Positions 1 to 12,967 are shown, numbered from the stretch's first letter. The stretch: DNA of 64,000 nt from Acanthacorydalis orientalis (GCA_034766995.1 CM068318.1:304001-368000), one strand, 5' to 3'. The notes: a model not told the origin generated them from the letters alone. A program made the numbers and translations.

Positions 1-117
1 TGTGCAGCGAGGGTCTGAAGGACCCATGCTTGTTGAGCGCCAAACCAATGGGTTTACGGCTCGCGTTTCTAGCATTGCTGGAGCGTTGCTTGGTGATAGA
101 AGTTTAAGTTTTATTCA

Positions 118-120
<3 letters not shown>
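1..120. other. Unexplained GC-richer segment at window edge
   Basis: This stretch is clearly less AT-rich than what follows and runs directly into an (AT)n(GA)n array. It is open for about 40 codons on the plus strand (from base 2) and also open on the minus strand. I do not recognise the product of either frame. It may be the end of an exon or a transposon fragment cut by the window edge; an AT array directly after a fragment is typical of some non-LTR retrotransposon tails. No function is claimed. Confidence 0.25.

Positions 121-121
<1 letters not shown>

Positions 122-190
<69 letters not shown>
122..190. repeat. (AT)n followed by (GA)n microsatellite
   Basis: About 46 bases of alternating AT pass directly into about 22 bases of GA. 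It is a compound microsatellite with no coding content. Confidence 0.95.
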
Positions 191-1990
191 AGGGAGGGTG
201 TTGTTTTAAATGAAACATTTAAAATTTCTCATAGGCTGAAATGAATACAGTTTGTAAATATTTCAAGATAAAACGAAACGATGCATTTCGAAGAAAAGAA
301 AACATGTTAGTGTTAAAAATTAATCGAAATATCAGAATAAACATTCAACATTAATTATAGAAAATAAAACGAGCGCGCCAACCAGTACAAAAATCAATTA
401 ATCAGCGAACGAGACAAACAAAACTGTTCCAGAACGCAGTTCCGAATCTCGACCGCACACGCTCAGTGATAAATTAGTGAATAGATTATAAATTATACTA
501 ATAATCGTACAAATTAGAATAATCCGCGGAGAAGTGACGGCGGGCGACGGGCGCGATGACGCTACGTTTAAATATATTGTTCGATCGTGCGATACCACAT
601 GCCGGGCGCTGTGACTAACTTGATTGATAATTGATTGTAGATATTCAATACGCTGCACATAAATTTCATGCTCCTTTCTTTCATATCGCGTCTCGTTTCG
701 AGTGTGGAAAAAAGACACGGAGCGCGCTATCGACGACAGTAGACTTCATAAAAATGTCAGTGCGCGATTATCTGTTTGATATATTGCTAATAAGACAAGC
801 GATTATGTACGCTATAAAAGTAACAGTAAAACATATTTTTACATATTTATTACATAATTGATTTTTTATAGTCACTGCTTAATTGTCTATTTTCATTTCG
901 TCGATAAGTTATGTATTAATTATATTTTATTGACGAATCAATAAACAGTGTGTCTGTATATATATGTGTGTGTATATAGAAACTTTACTGGTTGATTCAC
1001 CATGTCATATAGTAAAGATATAAATAAACAGAAATGATATTTTCTTCTCAAGATGCAAAGACAGGGAAAAGAAAACCGTATACGTGAATTTTCCTCTTAC
1101 CCCACAATCTATGTTATATATATATATATAGAGAGAGAGAGAGACGGAACGAAATAAATGATATTTATCAAACATGATATGATTCGAAACGGAATTGATA
1201 AACTTTTTCCTACGACTATTCTGAATGAATGTTATTTTACAACGGTGAATCATTGATTACAAAATATATTATGTACCCATTACATATTTATAAATATCGT
1301 CGAGAACAAAAAAAAATTAATAATCTTCAATGTCTAATCTTCAACGCCCGGAGGTATCACGAGAACGTCGCGAAAAAACACGAGACATTGCGATTAAACC
1401 AACAAACCATCAATGCATTAAATAACGATTTAGAGTTCACATTTAAAATTAATCTTCGGTTAATATTGATATTTATACACATGCATACGGACACACACAC
1501 GCACGCACGCATATATATATACACACATATGTATGAATTTAATAGTTCATGTTCAAAAATTAATGGCTGTCCATTTTGATTATCGCTTCCATCTATGATG
1601 TAAGAAAAATCTGATTTTCTAAATAGAGTAATCATTTTCTTATCTCTAATCCTCTTTGTCGGAAGCATCCGCAACTGCTTACTCTCTATTCCTATATAAC
1701 GGAATTAATTATTATTTAACTAGTCCTTTTTATTGAAAATATCAAATTGAAACATAAGCGATTTTCAATATTTCAAATTAAAAACACGGGCTTTCAAAAG
1801 TACAAAATCTAGAATGACAAGAAACCGAGTCGATAAACACTAAGACTGTATCTAGTTTGTTGAATCGTGCACCAAAAAAAAACAACAACAACAACAACAA
1901 CACTAGCTATAATTTATCCCTAGTTCTTTACTGACAAACATTTCCAAAACGCAGCAGACATAACTAATTAGCATAAGATTCGAATACCGC
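191..1990. other. Intergenic, no gene seen
   Basis: AT-rich sequence with short AT, GA and CA runs (for example near 1114-1143 and 1493-1530). The short open frames here are broken by low-complexity sequence and show no protein-like composition. A CpG-richer patch lies at about 525-610, but nothing in it can be named. Confidence 0.6.
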
Positions 1991-1991
1991 G

Positions 1992-2037
1992 AATAAATTA
2001 TATCAACAGAATGTCGAGAAGTGTGCACTCAATCAGA
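1992..2037 (+). promoter_or_regulatory. Candidate core promoter of the Pro-rich cuticle gene
   Basis: A TATA-like AT stretch (about 1995-2003) lies some 30 bases before an initiator-like TCAGAC (2032-2037). This would leave a 5' UTR of about 285 bases before the ATG at 2318. The match is weaker than at the other two structural genes, so the start site could instead lie nearer the ATG. Confidence 0.3.
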
Positions 2038-2317
2038 CGCGGACACCGTATCAGCGCCGAACGTCAAGACGACGACAACGACAACAATATTCGATGAACG
2101 AACAGTGTTGTTAATTTGTCGGACGACATGATTAACGCGAATATCCGTGACTGGGTGACTCTGACGCGCGGTCGGGGGCGCGACACATGCCCGCAAGAAA
2201 AGTCGACACAAATATGAGGAAGTCGACGCCGTGTCATGTAGTGGACGATGATGGTTATAATTATTGCGATATGGCGATCGTGCCCTATGATTATGCGATA
2301 CGGTCAAGGCTGAAAGT

Positions 2318-5300
2318 ATGAAACTATCTCTCGTAACTATCGGCTCGCTTTTATTACCGTTTTGTGTACAAAATGTGCTACGCGTCAAGGTCGATTTCGT
2401 TTCTCTTCTTTACCATCCTCTCTTACTTTATTAATTTATTATTATTCGCTGCATTTTATGCGAAATCGATACCGTTTCATTACGTTTTAATTTTAATGTT
2501 AATTAGAATCGCAAAAAAGAATACGCGGAGGATGTCAGCATGTTACACGGAGTGACCTTTGAGTTTTTTCTTTTTTTTTTTGTCTACGTTAATGGCCGAG
2601 TTTATCTACTTTTTTGTATACAATCAGAACGTTTTAAAAAAAATGTTCACATAAATTATACACAAGTATAAACATACGTGTATTTATTTATAGCTGTGCA
2701 AGGAATTTTATTCACATCCATAACACAACTTATAGGTGTGTTTTTGTATTAAATTGACGGAAGTTTATTTTTTGCTTTAATTATAAATAGATTCGTTTCT
2801 TATTTTACTTAGAATCAAAATGAAAGTTCAGTTTGAATCTTGAGATCGTGTTCGATCACTCAAATGGCATCTCGATGATTCGATGGTCGGTTAATCATTT
2901 GAGAATTAAGAGTGCGTCAACAGTTAGGGTCATTGGCGCCCGAACACAAATATAAGATAAAAATACACCCCATTTACACACACACACACTCGCGTTCGAA
3001 TCAATAAGCCCAAAGACTTGACATATTGTATAACGACACAACATGTTAAAATGTCAAGATCAGAAAAGCGAATCGTATTAAAAAAAGTCCAGTCTGCTTT
3101 ATGTAAGTCTTCCTCTATGTTTGCGGCGATGCCTCTGTCAGACTCGGGCAAAACGATACAACAACTATAATAAAAGTATCTTCATTGCATAACAAATATA
3201 AAATGGAAAAATCGAAATTCATACAAAAACTCAATGTTCAGAAGTGAAACAATCGCAACTAGTTTATTTAAACGTGGAACGAACTATGATCTAAAATAAT
3301 AATAATATGTAGTTATCAAATAAATCTCATATTAATGCGATTTGTTCTAAGATCAACGTCATTTCGATCGTATCAAAGTAATTACAGTCACGTTTCTATT
3401 ATTATATATATATATAAATACGTGAAAATTTTATTCTTTGGATAACAGTTGACAGCCACTTTAAGCATTCAACTCGTCGTTCAATATTGAATTTCTCACA
3501 ATTAAATAACAATAGGTTGCTTAACACCGAGATACTGTGTTCAAATGTGTGAATAAAATTATACATAATTTTCATTTTTTCGATTTAAAATTTCTCATAT
3601 ATTTTCGATACGGCGTGTGTGTGTGTGTGTTTTTTTTGTATATCTATGAAAGACGGTGCCGTGTAAACGTTCATGTTTCTTTTTTTTTTGTGCAGATAAC
3701 GACGTTATTCGCGCTCATAGCGACTTGCCTTTGCGACATATCAGGCGGCAGTAACCAGTATTTACCCCCGTCGAAAGGATACACGTACGACAAACCGAGC
3801 ATTCCGTTCCCTAGCGGTCCTGGTCCCAGTCAGGTGCCGTTCCCTACCACACAGAAGCCGTACGAACCGTCGAAGGAGCCGTACCAGCCACCGTACCAGC
3901 CGCCGTATCAGCCGCCCACACAGACGTATCCTTCGCCGAAACCGACATACCCGCAACCGACATACCCGCAACCGACATACCCGTCGCCGAAACCGACATA
4001 TCCCCAGCCGAAACCGACATATCCCCAACCCAAGCCGACATATCCGCAGCCCAAGCCAACGTATCCGCAACCGAAACCGACGTATCCACCGCCGAAACCG
4101 TCCTACCCGTCTCCGCAGCCGTCGTATCCTACGCCGCCGAGACCGATATTCCCGTCGCCGTCCCCGTCGTTCCCGCAACCGAAACCGACGTATCCTCCAC
4201 CGAAACCGACTTACAGACCGACGTACGGACCTCCGCCATCTAAACCACCGACACCTACATACGGACCTCCGCAAGGACCGTACAACCCACCACCGCCACC
4301 CGTGCCAAGTTATAAGCCACCTGGCACTATTCCTCCATACAAACCACCAAAACAACCGACAATTCCCTTCCCACAGGGACCGAACTATGTCGGAGACAAT
4401 ACTGGGCATCACGAAGTGAGTACTCTTTTATTATACATTCTTGTGCATAGATCTAGATTCGAATTTAATGCACGCAAGAGAAATGAAAACTTTACATTAC
4501 TTTTAAACAAAAATCAAATATAAATGTACAAGCTGCAGCGCTCTGTATTTATCATCCTCCTAACGCTGAAAACTAACACCTTCCATTATCAAATTTACTG
4601 CGACAAACAAATACTGAACATTAAGCATAATAATATCTGAACGTATTCACTCTTATATAAATCTGGTTTCATTTAGGTTGACCGGATGCCATTATTTATT
4701 TTATCCCACGGGAGTCTCTCCGGTACCGCATATTGTTCTTGTTTCGAGTCGTCGCGTTTAAATGTTATTTTACTGAGATTATATTTTCATAAAAGTGTAT
4801 CGAGACGCCAAACGGCAAAATAAATGATACCCTATTATACAACAAAGAGCACACTATGCGTGTGTGTGTATATATATATATACACATACGGGCGAGTGTG
4901 TGCGCGCGTGTAATTTAATATCTATCAAATTTGATAAATAACAAGAATAATTTCCTCAATGTTTAATCTAATTGAAGAGTTTTCCATATATGGCAGTATG
5001 ATTTATGGGAAATAAATTCCAATTAAATTCAAAACCATCATTTTCTTAAATAGGAAACGTGATATTTCATTCAATGGCAACGATTTCGGCCGATTACAGC
5101 TTTTACTGTAAATTGACGGTTTCAATTGCTCGACCTAAACGAACATATCCACAAATTAATAGAAAGGTCTCGAAAAACAAATATTCGAAATTCAATGGCA
5201 ATTGAGATCTTATTAAATAAACAAAGTGCGCGAGCAGTAAATGAAAAACCGCAAGTCCGCTCCTTTTTTAGATGTTTTTAATATGTTTTTTTTCCTTCTT

Positions 5301-5779
5301 CTTCTAAAATGATACACTGGCATATACGGTTTGTTTAATAACGGCGCGACAGAAAATGTCAGTATGTTTTTGTATGCACTATAAATAAAATACTTTACGT
5401 CTGTGTTTATTTAAAATCGTTGATATTATGTTTCATATCAATTTGTACAAGTGATATCGTCGAACGTGGATGATATGAGTGCATTAAACAAATATTTCGA
5501 CGAAAAGTACCGGTGCTTTATTGATAATTATACAAGAATTGCTAATCTTTATAACTGAACGAGAATAATAATTAAATTGCTCCATACGTGCGCTCTGCCG
5601 TTCTGTAGATAATTTAGTAAAATTACTGAAAAATGTACTAAAGTAGTTTCTTGGTATCCTTGTTTATACAAGGACATTCATCTCGATGGTTTTATTGTAG
5701 ACACTTAATGTGATTTAATCGTACAGTCGTGGGAGGTCGTAGACAATCAGCACTCAAACATTGCCTGTTTTATTGTCTA

Positions 5780-5851
<72 letters not shown>

Positions 5852-8800
5852 GTGTAGATGGCAATACTACCGTTGTTAGAATAATCTGAAGATTTTATAA
5901 AATGACTATCGCATAATTGTTGAATATTTTGATTAGAAATGTCGAGAGCATGCGAGATATTGATTAAATGTATGCGTGGATTCGGTCACAGTACGAAAAC
6001 AAGGAGACACGTAAAGCAATGTAGATTTTCAATTTGTTTCAAAGCGGTTATTGGACAATTGTAACTGTAAAGTTAATCCTTAAAAACCTGATATCGATTT
6101 AAGTTCCTCGAATTAATCATTCAAAATGATGAATCATCATCCGAGCACGATTAAAATTTATTAAATATATTTATTTATCGATGCTGGCATATATCTGTGT
6201 ATGCCTCGCTGAAGCATAAAAGAGTAGCGATTTTTCGAATTGGTTTCTGTAATAAAACATTAAACGCATGTCGCAGTGAATTCGATAGCAAAGGAATGAA
6301 AGCGTAGTAAGGCCGAGTACGCGTTGTCGTATCTGAGGACGGCGTAGGGTAGACCGTCGATGGATAAAAGTCGCTAAACGAAACAGCCGTCGAGCCTTTA
6401 AATTTCCGAAATGAAAACGACATGAAACTACGACAACACTGTATATCTCTTCTCTCTCTCGATATTTTCATTTATTTATTTTCATTGTAGCGTCGTTCAT
6501 GTTCGATTTCTGTTTCGCAACTAGCAGGAGCATCGCCCGGACCACCACGATCACCACGACCACCACGACCACCACGACCATCACGACCATCACCATCATC
6601 ACGAAGCGGGCATGCCGTTCGATTTCAACTACGCCGTCAAAGACGATTACTTCGGAACGGATTACTCGCACAACGCCGTCAGCGACGGCGACATAACACG
6701 TGGCGAATACAGGGTCGCGTTGCCCGATGGAAGACTGCAGATTGTTAGGTACACTGCCGACTGGAAGAACGGTTTCAACGCTGAGGTGTGTACGATTCGA
6801 ATTCATTTATAGAGAAAATCGATCGGCTCGATCGAATAAGAGTGACGAACAGATTTTAACGATTAGATTTCTCGTGTCGTCGATTTAAAAGGACGCGCGG
6901 GCGTCTGCTTAGTTAGGCGACGACGAGAGAGAGAAAAAAAAATCTGAATCGACCCTGAACAATTATCTAAGTCGGCAATGACACCATTGCTTTCGAGAAT
7001 ACCGATGTGTTGTTCACAGAAACAAATCGATAAGCTCTCTGTCTAGCCGACTGAAGATAACGAGCCATTGAAAGACAAAAGAAGTTAACAAAATCTAGAG
7101 GTGAATTGTAGCAATATTTTTTTATAGAGTGACCGTGCATTCCGATTAATGATTCAGATCGAACTCTTGTAAAAATCATATAGGCATTTCAAATACGAGT
7201 GATTCTTTTACTAATTTAAGAGTGCTTTTAATCATACTCTCATCACAGATATGAGAATGTCATTTTTAACGATTAATAACGATTAAATCATTCATTGCCA
7301 ATTTATGACAGTTAATCCTTTAACGATTCCTGTTCACTTCCAAGATTCAATTATGAAAAACTGATTTTATATTGCGACACTGACACGTTCTGGAAACTTG
7401 TACTTGAAAGGAGCCATTAATACTCCACTCTCTAATTATGTGATTTACGACATAATGATTGTGATTAGAGCGAAATAACCCGTGATAAAAAAAATAATAA
7501 CATATGATTAGTTTTAATGGTAAAGAGTTCATCGAAACTTTCTAAGAGACTTTATATTTCTTGATTACGGCGAATCACTCGAGGTATGTTCCTATAGCTA
7601 GATTCAGATCTTCAGCCGCCCTCGGACAACTTGTTGAAAAACGTTAATCTAACTAAGTTTGTTAATAAGTTGTACGACGATGGATCAAATCTGAAATTAA
7701 TCATAGCAGACAAATACTCGAATTGTTTGTCAGAACTAAGACCATCAGATGAGATTACATGCAAAAGAAAAACGAACAATTATTATAAATTATCTAACTT
7801 CGATTCTTCTCATATATATATATATATATATATATATCATTTATCGGATGAGAACCGGGCGCGCGTTAGAAGATCGAGCGAGTAGAAGAATACAAAACAA
7901 ATATAATGACAACTGAGAAGAATACGCATCCTGCTGATTGACCGACTGTCAATTAGTATGAATGAATATATTCGATTGGAACACTTTCGTACAGAGACTG
8001 ACAAATTGCGTAACACTCGACCTTCGCACGATTGATCTTAAATTGATTTTCGACAATTGTTTCGTTCTCGAATACGGAAAAGTGAACGCGTCAAGACGAG
8101 GTGAAAAAAACACACACACACACTTCTGTCGCCATATATGGGGAAAAACAAACACCGGGTGCCGCTCCTCCTCCTCCTCCTCCCGAAAGGAAAACGTATC
8201 GTCGTCGCGTTCAATAGTCGATTTAATACAATCGCCGGTTCAAGGACGCGACGGTGCACGGCGCCGAGGGCGATTGCCACAACAGCGGTTTGCGGTCGTT
8301 CTGTGGCGACGGAGAAGAAGGTTCGGCACGTCGTGAACGCAAAAGCAGAGATGCCGGCCGGCCGTGTGTCGTGACCGGTTTGATTTAGACGACGGCGTTT
8401 CGAAGGTGTGGGTCCCTGCAGAGTGAACCGCACAATTATTGGCAAAGGCATTCCTATGGAGCAATAGGTCAGCGACGGCACTCGGCCGCAGTGGTATTTC
8501 GTTCGGGAAGGTCGTGACTGTGTAGTCGCTGAACTTTATATCCGATCGAAATCAGTGCAAGTGCGCGGCGACCGAGGGGGAGCACACCCTCAATTCGCAA
8601 TCTGTGTCCGATTCGCTTCCAGCGCGCGTCGATCGTAATTCAGATCAGATTTTAATAAATAAATAGATTGCACGTTGCCGGACCGATCTCCATTTCTGTT
8701 CTTACAGTATTTCATATCAGAAAACATACATTTCTTCAGTTTCTATATACAGTCTTCTTAAACACATTTCGTATTATTTCATTGTTTAAAATATTATTAA

Positions 8801-10659
8801 ACAATTCAAACAATCACTCACTTAAATGATGAAATGCTATAATTTTTTGAAACATTTGAAAAAAAAAAACACTTTTACCTATACATCTTTTTCATAAATG
8901 ATATCATTTCCGAATTTCATAAAATGTCCGATTTGCAATTTTCGCAATTAAACATAGTCAAGCTTTTCACTCGTCAATTTTCATTCTCTACAGAAACATA
9001 TTTAAATAAAATCATTAGTTCGTGACCAAATCGTTTAAACACTATAGATATTTCCAAACAAGGCTAATTATTCGGCGTAAAAATGATTATTTGAAAATTC
9101 ATAATAACACACACACACACACACAAATATATATATATATAAAATATGCATCTCTTTTTCTGAACAGAGCTGACGTCTCGTGCGTGCTGATATTTGATTG
9201 TTTTAAATTCCAAGTGTCAATTTCACAGTTTCTTTCAAATACATGTGTATAGCGACACAACTCAATAAAAGTGTTACAAAATTGATATTATTGTTAGAGA
9301 CAGAACGCTTAATCGGTGTACTGAAAAGAATCCCTTAATCGCATATTCAATTAATCTCTCTGTCTGTCTGTTTCCGAATGTGACAGCAGCACAATCGGAA
9401 GTGAAAATATTTTCACAATCGCAAGTTATTCTTTTGTATGAAAATGCGTAACGATAATGTTTCGCATCGTGATAGTCTCCGACGAATTACAATTCGTATG
9501 GGAATCTTTTCGCTTTTCTGTCGGACTGAACGCACGGATATATCTAAAAACAAAAATGTCTGATAACGGTCGTTCGATTGATAAGAACGTACGTTTATTA
9601 CTCTGTGATACTAGTGGAAGATAAAAAAAAAAACAATGTAACGGAATTTTGATAAGAGTAATATCGAGATTTATTTGACAGAACGCTTAATACGAAACGA
9701 ATCTCAGCGGTGTTAACTTTAAATCGAAGAAATTAATTCGCGGCGACTAGATGTACGGTTCTACAAAAGTCATAATTCTCGACTATAAAGATGTAAGCAG
9801 TAGTGTAAAATTTAGACGCAGAACAAAACCATAAATTTGTTTAGTTAAGCCAAGCATTTACTATGTTGTAATTAATGTGTGTGTGTGTGTGTAATTAGAG
9901 TCTATTTTTTCACACGAAAGAAAAACAACAATCTGATAAATGTTTCATTAACATGTAACATATATACGTACACACATACACATATATTAATATACATATA
10001 TATGTGGGTGTATATTTATGCAGATCTTTATAAAACAGGATGTGCAATGACATTTTGAAAGATCCGACACATCTACTTGTATACACCGTAAGTTATTCAG
10101 TTCAAATTATGCTCTTTATACGGTTGAAGGTGCAAGCCGACATCAAACAAGTTTTTCTGTAAACGTCGACGCTTGTACTTAAAAATAAAAAGAAATTATT
10201 ACAAGCCTATTCGAACGAACCGTTTGGCCAAGATGTGCAGTTTTTTTAAATGTTAAGGCCGCCACTCCGAAATCCTAAAACGGCGAGAAAATATTTTAAT
10301 TCAAAATCACAGAGCTATGGATGACTCAATGCACAGGCACGTAATTAATTTTTACACCGAGTATATTTCAGGGATTTCCTTAAAGCATGCAAGAATATCA
10401 CATTTTCACGAATGAATTCCCTTTTCACTCTAAGAATCACACCGAAAGGAAAGTGTGTGAATAATATTCAAATCTAAATGAATCTAGCCGTGATATTAAA
10501 AAAAAAAAACATTTTTTTATACTAGACGTAGAACCAGAAGTTATTTTTTTTCGTTTAAATTATAAAGCAGATGAGGTAAAAACGTATATGTTTTATATAT
10601 TAGATAATTTATCAGATTGTTCATTAAGTTACTAAGACTTCACTTTACCTAACAAGACG

Positions 10660-10707
<48 letters not shown>

Positions 10708-12299
10708 TGTTTCAATTTCTAAATATTGTGCATATTTAAAATTAGATAAATTCCAAACAACACTTCTTGTTTCTGTACCAAAAAGTATCAGCGCATTTGA
10801 ACACATTCAACTTTTAATAATATCGTTCTGCGATTTCCTGTCATTAGGAATGTTTCAAAGCATTTATCTCCATTAAGTTTAATTTAAAAATATTGCTGTT
10901 TAGTTGAGATAATTCCATACAGGTCTCTTGAAGCGAGATGTATACATTGAAACCGGTTGTTAGAAGAAAAGAACGAAGATACCTTAAGGACATGGAGAGT
11001 TATATCGTTTTCAATGATTAATAGAAAATGAAATCTCACGTGTGTGTATATATATATATATATAAAGAGAAAAAATACAATATGGTTTGTACACGAACAC
11101 AACAGTCGGTAGTGTATCTCTCGGTAATGTGTAATAAACGATGTACAATTAATGTAAAATGCAGCCAGGCTGTTCATTCGATGTGTGTGTGTGTGTGTAT
11201 CAGAAGCGTGATTACGTGTATAATAATTATAGATTAAAATAATTCACCGGCTAGGAATTACGGCAACCTTTAAACACCCAACCTTCCATTATTTCGCAAG
11301 ACAATAGAAATAATGAAACATATAGTAATTTTTACCATATAACTATGAGAATATCGTCGGTTTGTGTGTAAATAACAACAAATGAGAACCTTGGCAGGCA
11401 CGACGCTTGTGTGTGAGTGAATTTTATAAAAAAAATTGCACGGCGGGGAATAGTGCAACTGAACAATATGAAACGTACGAGTGGGAAAACCGGCTGTCGG
11501 GAAGCTCCGACTCGCGTTGTTTACATGCAAAGCGTTTTCGGGCGCGGTCCTCGCGGTCTTCTTCTATACAGCGACGAGGTCATTTCTATCGTGCGATGGG
11601 CTCGATTAATCGATCTCGGCGAATGAATCGTTGTAATAAAAATGCAGCTTCATAGAGAATACATCTCACTAGATGAACAATCTGCAATTCGCCTTCTGTG
11701 AAATACATTTTTTCAGAATACACTTTTGACATTCACTTTAAGGAGAGCTTCCGGTCTAGACCGCTCGAAAAAAGATAAATTTTATTAAAATATTTTCTTA
11801 AGGAAAGAAAAAGATAATTTGATGGTGTGTGTTGTTTTATTAAACATTTGTTTGAGATATTTTTCGGTTTTTATTTTTTATTTTTTAAATAAAACGGCGT
11901 CGGGATGGTTTTCCTAGCGAGCCTCTAAGGAATCTTTCTTCGCCGAAGCACGTATTCTTTAAGTATCAGAGGATCGAAAGATCAAAAAGACAAATCGATT
12001 TTTCGAAAGCTCTAGACCGCGGAAACTCGTCTCAGTAAATGATTTGTTTCTTCGATTCGAAAATACATAAACGTTTGTGAACGGAGTGTTCTTATCGTTT
12101 GTGGGCCGAAGAAACGATCCGTCTGTAAAGACATACTCTCTCTAGGACTGAAATAATCGCGTGTCGCATCTTTCAGGTGTCGTACGAAGGACAACCGTCG
12201 TATCCCGATCAACCGGCATCCGGCAGTGGTTTGAAACCAACGTACACGGGACCGCCGTCCACGAGTATCGACAGCGGTAACGGCGGATACAAGTATTAG
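2318..12299 (+). CDS. Pro-rich, His-rich R&R cuticle protein (resilin-like), four exons
   Basis: Predicted secreted cuticle protein of 371 residues that should bind chitin through its R&R domain. Coding exons: 2318-2332, 3696-4415, 6528-6785, 12177-12299, all joined in phase 0 at GT-AG sites. Exon 1 gives only MKLSL; joined to exon 2 it makes a signal peptide of about 18 residues. Residues 25-30 read QYLPPS, like the mature start of resilin. Residues 50-245 are Pro/Tyr-rich, with a heptad YPQPKPT repeated around 92-140. Exon 3 opens with HHD repeats and five further His (251-270), then the R&R domain (275-336) with YSHNAVSDGD, LPDGRLQIVRYTAD and GFNAEVSYEG. The domain crosses into exon 4, which ends in GGYKY. 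Known of the family: R&R proteins bind chitin. Inferred: the His/Asp run may bind metal or aid cross-linking. The start was chosen because only this tiny exon completes a signal peptide in phase. I cannot name a Drosophila orthologue. Confidence 0.88.
2333..3695 (+). other. Intron 1 of the Pro-rich cuticle gene
   Basis: It starts with gtaact after the fifth codon and ends in a T-rich tract plus tgcag. It holds a dispersed repeat (2831-3006), a short GT run (3614-3630) and otherwise AT-rich sequence. No other gene is seen inside it. Confidence 0.75.
2831..3006. repeat. Dispersed repeat, copy 1, with primer-binding-site-like sequence
   Basis: This block matches 14876-15031 over most of its length with indels. 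Shared features include AAGAGTG(C/T)GTC, then GCGCCCGAACACAAATATA, then AAAATACACCCCATTT, then TTCGAAT. Here it contains TGGCGCCCGAAC (2934-2945), the sequence complementary to the 3' end of a tRNA-Lys, as used by many LTR elements to prime reverse transcription. LTR origin is an inference; no retroviral-type coding sequence is present. Confidence 0.7.
4416..6527 (+). other. Intron 2 of the Pro-rich cuticle gene
   Basis: The donor is gtgagt and the acceptor ctagcag. The frame stays open past the donor to a stop at about 4521, but that tail has no cuticle-like composition. It contains a long (TA)n array at 5785-5848 and a GT/TA compound repeat near 4859-4911. No gene is seen. Confidence 0.75.
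5785..5848. repeat. (TA)n microsatellite
   Basis: About 60 bases of uninterrupted TA in intron 2 of the Pro-rich cuticle gene. Confidence 0.95.
8150..8660. promoter_or_regulatory. CpG-rich island in intron 3, possible internal promoter
   Basis: About 500 bases with many CpG steps sit in AT-rich intron. The island starts with a CTC run (about 8164-8184). Near its end, TTTATATCC (8535-8543) is followed by an initiator-like ATCAGTG, with its A at 8554. Open frames in it are short and overlap on both strands, so protein coding is not supported. An alternative or internal promoter, or an enhancer, is an inference. Confidence 0.35.
10660..10706. repeat. (TA)n microsatellite
   Basis: About 46 bases of uninterrupted TA within intron 3. 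Confidence 0.95.
11395..11640. other. CpG-rich patch in intron 3
   Basis: Sequence with many CpG steps and two overlapping plus-strand open frames of 69 and 82 codons (11417-11626 and 11407-11655). Neither resembles a known protein and neither has obvious splice partners. It may be regulatory. Confidence 0.25.
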
Positions 12300-12898
12300 G
12301 CGACGACACGTTCACAACGATTTACATGTACCACATCATATGACAAATTTAGATGGCTGCAACGGAAACTTTTGATGAAAACATTGACGTCGTCCCCCCC
12401 TTTCGAAATTCGAAAAGAAGAAAACTCTACCGTTTAAAAAAAACATATATTAAATTGCGAAGATCTGTTACTCGAAATATACAACATGCAGCAGGCTTCG
12501 AAACACGAAATTTCACTCTAACAATGTGTCCATCTTCGATTAGATTTCAATTAATTTTATATCTTGTTAAAGAGAAGTTAATCTCGAAATTATGTTTCGC
12601 TCGACTAACACTTCCGTTCGACGAAAAATAAGTATATTATTCACTGAATCATAAGAAACCTATTTATTATATAACATGTTCGAGATAGATATTTAAAGAG
12701 ATAAATTATTTTTATACGTATTAATGTTTCAAGATTGCAAAAATCTATAGATTTTCTAACGCTGTATCGTTGTGTATTTCCTTTTTAGAAATCGGTTCAA
12801 TTTTTGTATCAGTACTTTCCGTTGTTACTTGTTAGTAAATCATTGTATATTTTCATCCATATGTACCATGAATAATCTGTAGATTTAGGGTTGAATTC

Positions 12899-12902
<4 letters not shown>

Positions 12903-12962
<60 letters not shown>
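12903..12962. repeat. (TA)n microsatellite
   Basis: Uninterrupted TA array of nearly 60 bases, downstream of the Pro-rich cuticle gene. Confidence 0.95.

Positions 12963-12967
<5 letters not shown>

Larger units (their letters stand above)
6786..12176 (+). other. Intron 3 of the Pro-rich cuticle gene
   Basis: A 5.4 kb intron from gtgtgt to tttcag that splits the R&R domain. It holds a CpG-rich island (8150-8660), a second CpG-rich patch (11395-11640), (TA)n at 7809-7837 and 10660-10706, and CA runs near 8109-8122 and 9106-9124. No exon of another gene is convincing in it. Confidence 0.7.

Noticed and set aside
398..861. Opposed open frames on both strands near the window start
   Set aside because: Short, overlapping, with no protein-like composition or splice partners.
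3762..4412. Long minus-strand open frame (216 codons) opposite the Pro-rich exon
   Set aside because: It is an Arg/Trp-rich shadow made by the repetitive Pro/Tyr codons of the plus-strand exon; the plus-strand reading has a signal peptide and fits an R&R protein.
6468..6806. Minus-strand frame with a Val run opposite the HHD repeat
   Set aside because: It is the complement of the CAC/GAC repeat codons and is not an independent gene.
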